Source: Thermoanaerobaculaceae bacterium (GTDB lineage Bacteria > Acidobacteriota > Thermoanaerobaculia > Thermoanaerobaculales > Thermoanaerobaculaceae). Taken from it: a stretch of 64,000 bases of DNA. A program made the position numbers and the translations under genes. Position 1 is the stretch's first letter. Each line of letters opens with the position of its first letter. Below the pieces are notes generated by a model. That model was given only the letters and a program-made list of their open reading frames with translations, searched no databases and was not told the DNA's origin. The stretch covers positions 1-64,000 of the forward strand of contig JACADV010000035.1 in the NCBI GenBank assembly GCA_013388425.1, in the 5' to 3' direction. Shown here piece by piece: positions 16,841 to 23,856 of the stretch.

Positions 16841-18361
16841 TCACGGCATGGGGAAGGTGACCCCCTGGGCCAGCGGGAGTTCCTCTGACCAGTTGATGGT
16901 GCAGGTCTGGCGACGCATGTACTGTTTCCAGGCGTCGGATCCTGCTTCCCGCCCGCCGCCCGTCTCCTTTTCCCCTCCGAACGCCCCGCCAATCTCGGCC
17001 CCGGAGGTGCCGGTGTTCACGTTGGCAATGCCGCAGTCAGAGCCCTCCGCGGAGAGGAAGGTTTCCGCAGCCAGCAGGTTGGTGGTGAAGATGGAGGAGG
17101 AGAGCCCCTGCCGTACCGAGTTGTTGAGCTGGATCGCCTCCGCCAAGGAATCCACCCGAAAGACGTAGAGGATGGGCGCAAAGGTCTCCTCCTCGGCAAT
17201 GCGCAGCCCCTTGGGCGCGAGGACGATGGCGGGCTCGACGAAGAAACCGGGGCGATCCAGACGGGCACCGCCGCACACCACCTGGGCCCCTTCCGCTCTG
17301 GCCTGTTCCAGGGCGGCCAGCATGTCGTGGACCGCCGCCTCGTTCACCAGCGGGCCCATGAGGACCCCAGGGGCAAGCGGATCACCGATGGAAATTGAGG
17401 CGTAAGCCTTGACCAACCGCTCCAGGAGTGCATCGTGGATATCCCGGTGGAGGATCAAGCGGCGCAGGGTGGTGCAGCGCTGGCCGGCGGTCCCCACGGC
17501 AGCAAAGAGGATCGCGCGGAGGGCCAGGTCGAGGTTGGCGTCCGGCATGACCGTGACGGCGTTGTTACCGCCCAGCTCCAGAATGGAGCGGCCGAAGCGA
17601 CGGGCCACCGCTTCGCCCACCCGTCGCCCCTGCTCGGTGGAGCCGGTGAAGGAGATCAAGGGAACGCGGGGATCCTCCAGCAAGCGTTGCCCCACCTCGC
17701 GGCCGGGGCCGATGACCAGGTTGAATACGCCGGGCGCCTCGAAGCGGCGCATTACCGTGCTGGCCAGGCGCTGTACGGCGAGAGCGGTCAAGGGGGTGTG
17801 GGAGGAAGGCTTCCAGATCACGGTGTCGCCGCACACGGCGGCGAGGGTGGCGTTCCAGGCCCACACCGCCACAGGGAAGTTGAAGGAGGTGATCACTCCC
17901 ACCGGCCCCAGGGGGTGCCACTGCTCGAACAGGCGGTGGCGGGCCCGCTCCGAGTGCATGGAGAGGCCGTAGAGCATGCGCGACTGCCCGACCGCAAAGT
18001 CGCACATGTCGATCATCTCCTGCACCTCGCCCCTGGCCTCGGAGAGAATCTTGCCCATCTCCAGCGCCACCAGGCGCGCCAGCGGTTCCTTGTGGGCGCG
18101 TAGCTCGTCCCCCAGGGCGCGCACCAGCTCGCCGCGCCGGGGGGCAGGCACCTGCCGCCAGGAGGTAAAGGCCTGGGCAGCAGTGCGGGCCACCTGCTCG
18201 TAGGTGCCGGCGCTGGCCTGCTCCACTGCCGCCAGCGGCTCGCCGGTGGCCGGGTTTTCCGATACCAGCCAGGTGCCGCTACCGGCCAGCCAGTCCAGGG
18301 CAAAGGTGCCAGGGTTTTTGGGTTCGATCCCGAAGACCTGGAAGATGTCACGCTGCTGCAT
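16841..18361 (-). CDS. NAD(P)-dependent aldehyde dehydrogenase, ALDH7-like
   Basis: A 506-residue aldehyde dehydrogenase oxidising an aldehyde to its acid. NAD-binding motif SFTGSTEQGRRVG (~residue 240), general-base glutamate in LELGGNNAV, catalytic Cys in GTAGQRCTTLRRL (~residue 300), and EEETFAPILYVF near 395. The GGNNA form and FGGEKETGGGREAGSDAWKQYMRR near the C-terminus point to the ALDH7 / piperideine-6-carboxylate (alpha-aminoadipic semialdehyde) dehydrogenase branch of lysine breakdown. ATG with GGGGAGG ribosome site. It diverges from the AOR operon across 220 bases, so two aldehyde-oxidising systems share a regulatory region. Confidence 0.88.
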   Translation of the reverse strand: MQQRDIFQVFGIEPKNPGTFALDWLAGSGTWLVSENPATGEPLAAVEQASAGTYEQVARTAAQAFTSWRQVPAPRRGELVRALGDELRAHKEPLARLVALEMGKILSEARGEVQEMIDMCDFAVGQSRMLYGLSMHSERARHRLFEQWHPLGPVGVITSFNFPVAVWAWNATLAAVCGDTVIWKPSSHTPLTALAVQRLASTVMRRFEAPGVFNLVIGPGREVGQRLLEDPRVPLISFTGSTEQGRRVGEAVARRFGRSILELGGNNAVTVMPDANLDLALRAILFAAVGTAGQRCTTLRRLILHRDIHDALLERLVKAYASISIGDPLAPGVLMGPLVNEAAVHDMLAALEQARAEGAQVVCGGARLDRPGFFVEPAIVLAPKGLRIAEEETFAPILYVFRVDSLAEAIQLNNSVRQGLSSSIFTTNLLAAETFLSAEGSDCGIANVNTGTSGAEIGGAFGGEKETGGGREAGSDAWKQYMRRQTCTINWSEELPLAQGVTFPMP

Positions 18362-18462
18362 ACGAGCCTCCCCGTGCTACCACACGCAAAAACAAGAGTC
18401 CTTGGAGAAGCGGCGAATTCCCGCGTTCCGACGGAGCGTGCCGGCACCGTGGGCAGCGAGCC

Positions 18463-18476
18463 TTGACGAATATCAA
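18463..18476. promoter_or_regulatory. FNR/CRP-type palindrome upstream of AOR operon
   Basis: TTGAC-GAAT-ATCAA matches nine of ten conserved bases of the FNR consensus TTGAT-N4-ATCAA. Its centre (18469.5) lies about 60 bases before the transcription start predicted from the promoter at 18494-18522, the classic position for activation by a CRP/FNR-family regulator. No regulator gene of this family is in the window. Confidence 0.6.
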
Positions 18477-18493
18477 GCGAGTAGCTGGGGCGC

Positions 18494-18522
18494 TTGCCGT
18501 TCTTCTCGGTGGGTGCTAGCTT
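18494..18522 (+). promoter_or_regulatory. sigma70-type promoter of AOR operon
   Basis: TTGCCG at 18494-18499 and TAGCTT at 18517-18522 are exactly 17 bases apart, and the -10 has an upstream TGC (extended -10 form). The predicted start near 18529 gives a leader of ~53 bases that contains GAGGTGGGG before the ferredoxin ATG. Confidence 0.6.
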
Positions 18523-18581
18523 TTCGCTGCTGGGAGTCGCAACCGCCTAGGAGTTGCGGCGGTCGAGCCGAGGAGGTGGGG

Positions 18582-18965
18582 ATGCGGATCCAGGTCACGG
18601 CCGAGGCGTGCAGCGGCTGCCGTCTGTGTCGGCAAGTCTGTGTGGTGGAGAAGTTTGGCGAGGTCAATCCGCGAAAGGCGCGGTTGCGCATCGAGGCGCG
18701 CTTTCCCGTCCCCGGCAGGTACGTGCCGCACGTGTGCGATCAGTGCGGGGACTGCGCCGAGGCCTGCCCCACCGAGGCCATCGTCCAGCGGGCCGACGGG
18801 GTGTACGAGGTGCAGCCGGAGCTGTGCACCGCCTGCGGCGTGTGCATTGACGTGTGCCCCGAAGGGGTAATGGTCAAGGGCCCGGACGACATCCCCTTCA
18901 AGTGCGACTTTTGCTGGCGCTGCACCGAGGTATGTAACACCGGCGCTCTCGTCCGGGTGGAATAG
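18582..18965 (+). CDS. four-cluster ferredoxin, AOR partner
   Basis: A 127-residue iron-sulfur protein with sixteen cysteines in four CxxCxxCxxxC groups (CSGCRLCRQVC, CDQCGDCAEAC, CTACGVCIDVC and CDFCWRCTEVC), so it should carry four [4Fe-4S] clusters. Proteins of this type act as the electron-transfer subunit next to tungsten aldehyde oxidoreductases. Nine bases separate it from the AOR gene. The ATG has a strong ribosome site (GAGGTGGGG). No flavin/NAD-linked third subunit is present in the operon, so electrons probably leave through ferredoxins. Confidence 0.88.
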   Translation: MRIQVTAEACSGCRLCRQVCVVEKFGEVNPRKARLRIEARFPVPGRYVPHVCDQCGDCAEACPTEAIVQRADGVYEVQPELCTACGVCIDVCPEGVMVKGPDDIPFKCDFCWRCTEVCNTGALVRVE

Positions 18966-18974
18966 GAGGGGACC

Positions 18975-20894
18975 ATGCTCAAGGGCTTCGGTGGCAGGCA
19001 GCTACGCATCAATCTCAGCACGGGGGAAATCCGCACCTCGCCCCTGGACCCGACGTTTGCGCGGAAGTGGTTGGGAGGGCGCGGCTTTGTCGCCAAGATC
19101 CTCTACGACGAGGTGCCCCGCAACGCCGACCCCTTTGGACCGGAGAACCGGCTCGTGGTGACCCCCGGTGTTTTCTCGGGCAACTTCGGCCCCTCGGGAT
19201 CCAAGTGCAGTTTTGGAGCGGTAAGCCCGCTCTCCAACGGCGAGGGCGACTCCACGGTGGGCGGGCACTTTGGCCCGGAGCTGAAGTTTGCCGGCTACGA
19301 CCTGATCGTTTTCCAGGGGATTTCGCCAAAACCGGTGTACCTGTTCATCGATGACGACCGCGTCGAACTGCGGGACGCCTCCGCCTACTGGGGCCAGGGC
19401 ACCATGGAAACGGAGGCAGCGCTCAAGCGGGATCTGGGCGAGGATTTCGAGATTGCTGCTGTGGGCCCGGCGGCCGAGAACCGCGTGGTGTTTGCCTGCA
19501 TTGGCCACGACTATGGGCGCCAGGCGGGGCGTTGCGGGGTGGGAGCCGTGATGGGGGGCAAACGCCTCAAGGCCATTGCCGTGCGGGGCACGCGCTCGAC
19601 ACCCCTCCACGACCTCCCTACCCTGAAGGAGCTGACGCTCCGGATCATCAAGCGCACGGCCCAGCACCCGAACATGGCCCCGTGGCAAAAGTACGGCACC
19701 GCTATGTTCGTGGGCTGGTCCAACGAGCACGGGGTCTACCCCACCCACAACTTCCAGACCACCTACTTCGACCGCTACGCGGGGATCGACGGCGGTCCGC
19801 TGGTGGAGCGCATCCTGGTCACCAATAAGGCGTGCTTTGGTTGCTGGATGAACTGCGGCAAGTACTCGAAGGTGCAGATCGAGGGGAAGGACACGGTGTA
19901 CGTGGAGGGCCCCGAGTACGAGACGGGTTCGCTGTGCGGGGGCAACTGCGGCTTCGACCAGATCGAACAGGTGGCCTACGTGAACTGGCTGTGCGATACC
20001 GTCGGTATCGACACCATGACCGGCGGCAACATCATTGCCTTTGCCATGGAGTGCTACGAGAAGGGGCTCATCACCCGCAAGCAACTGGAAGGGCACGAGC
20101 TGCGCTGGGGCAACCTGGAGGATGTGGAGCACTTTATCCGCATGGTAGTGGAACGGCGCGGGATTGGCGAGTACTTTGCCCGCGGCTACCAGGCAGCGGC
20201 CGCGTACATCGGTGGGGGGGCCGAGCGCTACACCTGCCAGGTGAAGGGGCAGGGGATGAGCGGCTACGACGGGCGCGGCGCCCCGGCGATGCTCCTGGCG
20301 TACATGACGGCGGACATTGGCGCGCACCACAACCGGGCGTGGACCATCACCATGGACGAGGATCTGGGCAAGGACGTGATCCGCGGCAAGGCCAAAGTCG
20401 TGGTGCACCTGCAGCATATCCGCCCGCTCTTCGACACCATCTCCTCCTGCCGGCTCTTCTGGGGGGAGATCGACGTCACCGACCAGGAACACATCGACGC
20501 CATCAAGCTGATGACGGGGTGGGACGACTTCACCCTGGAGGAGGCGATGCGGCTCTCGGAGCGCATCTGGAACCTGAACCGCGCCCACTTCTTGGAGCGC
20601 AACGGCGGACCGGGGCGAAAGTTCGACTACCCCAACGCCCGCTTCTACGAGGAGGCCGTGCCCAGCGGTCCGGCAAAGGGGGCGCGGCTCACCCTGGCCG
20701 ATCTGGACGTGATGCTGGACGAGTACTACGCCGCGCGCGGCTGGGGGCTGGACGGCAACCCCTCGCGGGAGGTCCTGGAAGATCTCGGGCTCGAGGACGT
20801 GGCGACCAACCTGGAGCGCGCGGGCCTGTTGGGGCAGCTCTCGGCCCCGCTGCCGCCGGTGCGGGGCGAGAAGTACAAGCCAAAGGCGTTCTGA
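18975..20894 (+). CDS. aor: aldehyde ferredoxin oxidoreductase (tungsten-pterin)
   Basis: A 639-residue member of the AOR family, which oxidises aldehydes to acids (or reduces acids) with a tungsten bis-pterin centre and one [4Fe-4S] cluster; oxygen-sensitive, cytoplasmic. The N-terminus (LRINLSTGEIRT) is typical. The pterin region has GGRGFVAKILYDEVP and GPENRLVVTPG; the cluster cysteines are in CFGCWMNC (~residues 290-297), with the fourth likely in ISSCRLFW (~residue 495). Length and motif order are normal. It overlaps the MoaD-like gene by one or more bases (TGATG). The upstream FNR-type site fits control by low oxygen. Confidence 0.93.
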   Translation: MLKGFGGRQLRINLSTGEIRTSPLDPTFARKWLGGRGFVAKILYDEVPRNADPFGPENRLVVTPGVFSGNFGPSGSKCSFGAVSPLSNGEGDSTVGGHFGPELKFAGYDLIVFQGISPKPVYLFIDDDRVELRDASAYWGQGTMETEAALKRDLGEDFEIAAVGPAAENRVVFACIGHDYGRQAGRCGVGAVMGGKRLKAIAVRGTRSTPLHDLPTLKELTLRIIKRTAQHPNMAPWQKYGTAMFVGWSNEHGVYPTHNFQTTYFDRYAGIDGGPLVERILVTNKACFGCWMNCGKYSKVQIEGKDTVYVEGPEYETGSLCGGNCGFDQIEQVAYVNWLCDTVGIDTMTGGNIIAFAMECYEKGLITRKQLEGHELRWGNLEDVEHFIRMVVERRGIGEYFARGYQAAAAYIGGGAERYTCQVKGQGMSGYDGRGAPAMLLAYMTADIGAHHNRAWTITMDEDLGKDVIRGKAKVVVHLQHIRPLFDTISSCRLFWGEIDVTDQEHIDAIKLMTGWDDFTLEEAMRLSERIWNLNRAHFLERNGGPGRKFDYPNARFYEEAVPSGPAKGARLTLADLDVMLDEYYAARGWGLDGNPSREVLEDLGLEDVATNLERAGLLGQLSAPLPPVRGEKYKPKAF

Positions 20895-21136
20895 TGATGA
20901 CCGTCTACCTCAAGGGCGGGGGGCTGTTGCGCGAGTACCTCCAGCCGGATGTCGACGAGTACACCCGGCGGGTGGAGGTAGCGGAGGGGCGTACGCTGCG
21001 GCAGATCCTGGAGGCCATTGGCATCCGCCCGGTGCACGTGGCCATGGCGTTCGTGGGCAATCGTCTCGTCAACCTCGCCTACGTCCCCAGCGACGGCGAG
21101 ACGATCACCCTGCGGCCACCGGTGCAAGGGGGCTAG
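20894..21136 (+). CDS. MoaD/ThiS-family sulfur carrier
   Basis: An 80-residue ubiquitin-like protein ending in Gly-Gly (RPPVQGG), the tail that is adenylated and thiocarboxylated to donate sulfur in pterin-dithiolene synthesis. It sits between AOR and a MoeB-like E1 and so probably supplies sulfur for the tungsten cofactor. Two consecutive ATGs (20894, 20897) overlap the AOR stop. No MoaE is adjacent, so it may use the cell's general MoaE or have a dedicated role. Confidence 0.85.
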   Translation: MMTVYLKGGGLLREYLQPDVDEYTRRVEVAEGRTLRQILEAIGIRPVHVAMAFVGNRLVNLAYVPSDGETITLRPPVQGG

Positions 21137-21937
21137 GTGGCGGCGTCGGGTGGCGGCCGCCGTGGCGGGGCGGGCGGGCGGGGGCGAAGCGGAGTGGCCG
21201 GGGAGGAGCGGTACGCCCGCCAGCTGGCCCTGCCGGGCCTGGGGGTGATCGGGCAGGAACGGCTGGCGCAGACCCACGTGGTGGTGCTCGGGGCCGGCGG
21301 GTTGGGTTTCCCAGTCCTCACCTACCTGGGCGCTGCTGGCGTGGGGCGCATCAGCTTCATCGATGCGGACGCGGTGGAGCTTTCGAACCTCAACCGCCAG
21401 GCCCTGTACACACCGGCCGAGGTGGGGCAGCGGAAGGTTTCGGTGGCGCTCGAGCGCCTGCGGAACTTTGCTCCCGAGGTGAACTGGGCAGGGACCGACG
21501 CGGCCATTACCCTCGAGCGTGCCCGTGGGTTGCTGGCGAACGCCCAACTGGCGGTGGATTGCGCCGACAACTTCTCGGCCCGCCGCATCCTGGCCGAGGC
21601 GGCCCGCCAGGCCCGCGTTCCCCTGGTGCACGGCGCCGTTGCCGGCTTTGAAGGGCAAGTGGCAGTGTTGCCGGGGGAAGGGCCGCCTTGTCTCCTCTGC
21701 CTGTATCCCGAGGGCCAGGGGAGCCAGGTGCCACCGCCGGTGCTCGGCGCAGTCGCTGGGGTGGTGGGATCGCTCATGGCCTGCGAGGCGATCCGTCTCC
21801 TCCTCGCCCTGGGTCCGCGGCGCACGGGTTCGGTGCTCCTGGTGGATGTGGAGCGGGGAACGTTCGATTGGCTGGCTATTCCAGCTCGGTCCGATTGCCC
21901 CTGGTGCAGCCCGGCGGTAGCTCGACCCCGGAGCTAA
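21137..21937 (+). CDS. MoeB/ThiF-family adenylyltransferase
   Basis: An E1-like enzyme (266 residues from the GTG at 21137) that activates the Gly-Gly tail of a MoaD/ThiS carrier with ATP. Nucleotide motif VVLGAGGLGFPVLTYLGAAG, then DADAVELSNLNRQ (Asp/Arg ATP contacts), CADNFSARR, and a structural zinc site made of CLLC (~residue 193) and CPWC (~residue 255). The rhodanese domain of longer homologues is absent. The first ~20 residues are Gly/Arg-rich and may not be translated; a later GTG before AGEERYARQ is plausible. It ends 62 bases inside the convergent transporter gene. Confidence 0.87.
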   Translation: MAASGGGRRGGAGGRGRSGVAGEERYARQLALPGLGVIGQERLAQTHVVVLGAGGLGFPVLTYLGAAGVGRISFIDADAVELSNLNRQALYTPAEVGQRKVSVALERLRNFAPEVNWAGTDAAITLERARGLLANAQLAVDCADNFSARRILAEAARQARVPLVHGAVAGFEGQVAVLPGEGPPCLLCLYPEGQGSQVPPPVLGAVAGVVGSLMACEAIRLLLALGPRRTGSVLLVDVERGTFDWLAIPARSDCPWCSPAVARPRS

Positions 21938-23048
21938 AGGCGGCGGTCACCGCCTGGAGTACCGCCGCTTCGGCTGCGTCGCCCATCCCCACGTCAACCA
22001 CGGTCACCGCCTCCGCTCCCAGCTCTGCCAGGAAGGCGGCCAGGAGGTGGCGGCGCAGCCCAATGACCACGACCGCCGGGGTACGGCGGGAGAGGGCGCG
22101 GTGCACCGCTGGCCAGTGCCCCCCGCCCCGCAGCTCCACCGGACCCAGCTCGTCGACCACCAACAGGCCGCGGGGCGGCCCAGCCTCCACCGCAGCGCGA
22201 GCCAGGGCGAAGCCTTCCCTTTCGAACTGGAACTGGGTTCCGTGCTGGCCGTGTTCGAGACCCACCCGACGGGCTAGCAGCGCGCGGCGACCGGTGCGGA
22301 GGTCCAGCACCTCAAAGCCGACCTTCTGGCCGTTTTCGCTGAGGGCCGGCTGCACGAACCCGTAGAGCGGGTAGCCGCGTTCCGCGAGCACCGTGGCGCA
22401 GCGCAGCAACAGCGGTGTCTTGCCTGTGCCCGACCGGCCCACGACCGCCACCACTGGCGGCACCGGGGTTGCGCCCAGGAGGGGGCGGAAGAGCTGGGAG
22501 TGGCCGCGCAGGGCAGCAGCGGCGGTGGCCTCCTCGGCAATGCGGGCCGTGTGGGCGAGCAACACCTCGGCAAGCCGCGGCAGGTGGCGCAGGCGGGGGC
22601 GACGCCGCCGGGAACGAACGGCCAGGGCAATCCAGGCGTCGCGCCCCGCCTCGGCCAGGTGCGGCAGGGAGTTGAGGGCCAACCCCAGGGCGAGGCCGAG
22701 GCGCGGCAAGTGCAGGCGAGCTGCCAGGAGGTGGAGATCGTCAGCGTCCAGGCGACGGGAGGCCACGGTGGTGACCAGGAGCAGCGCCAGGAGCCGAAGG
22801 AAGACCGTCAAGCCCACGTAGGCGCCCCGTTGCAGGCCCATGCTCCAGGCTACGGCCAGGGCGGTGGCGCCGGCGGCAGTGGCCGCCAAGAGCACGGAGT
22901 GCAAGACGGCGCGGGTGGGGAAGGAGCGGGGTTCGGCCAGGAGCACGGTGGCCCCGGCCAGGGCAAGGCCAAGAAGCTGCGCTGGAAGAGAGGGGAGAAG
23001 CGCGGCCACCAGTGCCACGACAGCGGTGAGCAGTGGGAGCCGCTTCAC
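21876..23048 (-). CDS. ECF transporter T component fused to THEP1-type NTPase
   Basis: A 390-residue two-part protein. Residues ~1-195 resemble the EcfT/CbiQ transmembrane coupling protein: several hydrophobic helices (LTAVVALVAALLPSLPAQLL and others) and a cytoplasmic Arg-rich region with two coupling-helix-like segments (DAWIALAVRSRRRRPRL, ATAAAALRGH). Residues ~215-385 form a P-loop NTPase of the THEP1/NTPase_1 type: Walker A VVGRSGTGKT, a GFVQPALSENGQKVGF segment, and Walker-B-like LLVVDELGPVEL. Start is the GTG at 23048. I do not know this fusion as a standard architecture. It ends tail-to-tail with the AOR operon. Confidence 0.78.
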   Translation of the reverse strand: MKRLPLLTAVVALVAALLPSLPAQLLGLALAGATVLLAEPRSFPTRAVLHSVLLAATAAGATALAVAWSMGLQRGAYVGLTVFLRLLALLLVTTVASRRLDADDLHLLAARLHLPRLGLALGLALNSLPHLAEAGRDAWIALAVRSRRRRPRLRHLPRLAEVLLAHTARIAEEATAAAALRGHSQLFRPLLGATPVPPVVAVVGRSGTGKTPLLLRCATVLAERGYPLYGFVQPALSENGQKVGFEVLDLRTGRRALLARRVGLEHGQHGTQFQFEREGFALARAAVEAGPPRGLLVVDELGPVELRGGGHWPAVHRALSRRTPAVVVIGLRRHLLAAFLAELGAEAVTVVDVGMGDAAEAAVLQAVTAAFSSGVELPPGCTRGNRTELE

Positions 23049-23629
23049 GTCCCCCCCCGCAACCGACGCGTCACCCTCCCCGCCACCCGCCAGGAGAAGG
23101 CGCCCGCCACTGCACCTGCAAGCGCCGCGGCGCCGGTAAAGGCGAGTACGAGCTGGAGGGTGGCCGAACCGCGCCAGCCAAACAGAGCGGCAACGCGGGA
23201 GAGGGCCCGCGCCCATCCGGCTGCCCCCTCCCCTCCCACCACCACCAGTACCCACAGCAGCTGCTGCAACGGCGCCGTGGCCAACGCGAGAGCGCCGCCT
23301 GTGATCGCACCGGCGGCGGTGGAGCCGGTGGCGGTCATGGCTAGCTCCACCACCGTTGCCTCGGCCAGGATGCCGGTCATCGGGCCGATCACGAAGCCAC
23401 CCAGGGAAAAGACCTTGAGGAAGGCAGCCACCACCCCCATGAGCAGGCTCATGCCCACCGCCGGGTAGAGGCGTCGGGCGGTGACGAGGCAGAGCACGCC
23501 CACCGCCGCCATGAGGAGACCGGCAAAGGGGATGCGGGCGGCGCTCAGGACGGTGCCCAGGGAGAGCTCCACCGCCCCCCACAAGCTGCCAAAGAGGGCA
23601 GCGTAGGTCCAGGGGCGGATGTCCCTCAC
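23045..23629 (-). CDS. ECF transporter substrate-binding (S) component-like membrane protein
   Basis: A 194-residue protein with about six hydrophobic segments and the small-residue-rich pattern of ECF S components (ALFGSLWGAVELSLG at the start, then FKVFSLGGFVIGPMTGILAEA, like the conserved L1/TM3 area). Its GTG overlaps the stop of the ATPase (GTGA), and its stop overlaps the T-component GTG. Substrate not determinable: no riboswitch or biosynthetic partner is seen. S component call rests on topology plus position between ATPase and T component. Confidence 0.7.
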   Translation of the reverse strand: MRDIRPWTYAALFGSLWGAVELSLGTVLSAARIPFAGLLMAAVGVLCLVTARRLYPAVGMSLLMGVVAAFLKVFSLGGFVIGPMTGILAEATVVELAMTATGSTAAGAITGGALALATAPLQQLLWVLVVVGGEGAAGWARALSRVAALFGWRGSATLQLVLAFTGAAALAGAVAGAFSWRVAGRVTRRLRGGT

Positions 23630-23856
23630 GGCCCCTCCACCACCCTGCCCCGCTCCAGGCGCAGGCGCCGGTGGGCGAGCGTGGCCAGCTCGTACCGGTG
23701 CGAGAGCAGCAGGTACGATCGGCCGGCCGCCGCCTGCTCCAGGACCGAGGTGGCAAACTCCTCCAGGTCGCCCGGGTCCAGCCCCTGAGCCGGTTCGTCC
23801 ACCACCACCACCGCCGGCTCCAGCGCGTCCAGCACGGCGTGGAGGAGGCGGCAACG
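23626..23856 (-). pseudogene. 3' remnant of the double ECF ATPase after an in-frame amber codon
   Basis: Continues the reading frame of the upstream ATPase without any shift. The stretch after the TAG at 23857-23859 reads RCRLLHAVLDA and then carries Walker B and D-loop (AVVVVDEPAQGLDP) and the H-loop (YLLLSHRYELA), which are exactly the parts missing from the second nucleotide-binding domain. The stop codon therefore splits one gene. Either a single-base nonsense change (GAG or CAG to TAG), a sequencing error, or read-through would explain it. Confidence 0.7.

Noticed and set aside
18308-18325. GGGTTCGATCCC resembling a tRNA T-loop
   Set aside because: It is inside the start of the aldehyde dehydrogenase gene and no matching acceptor or anticodon arms exist around it.
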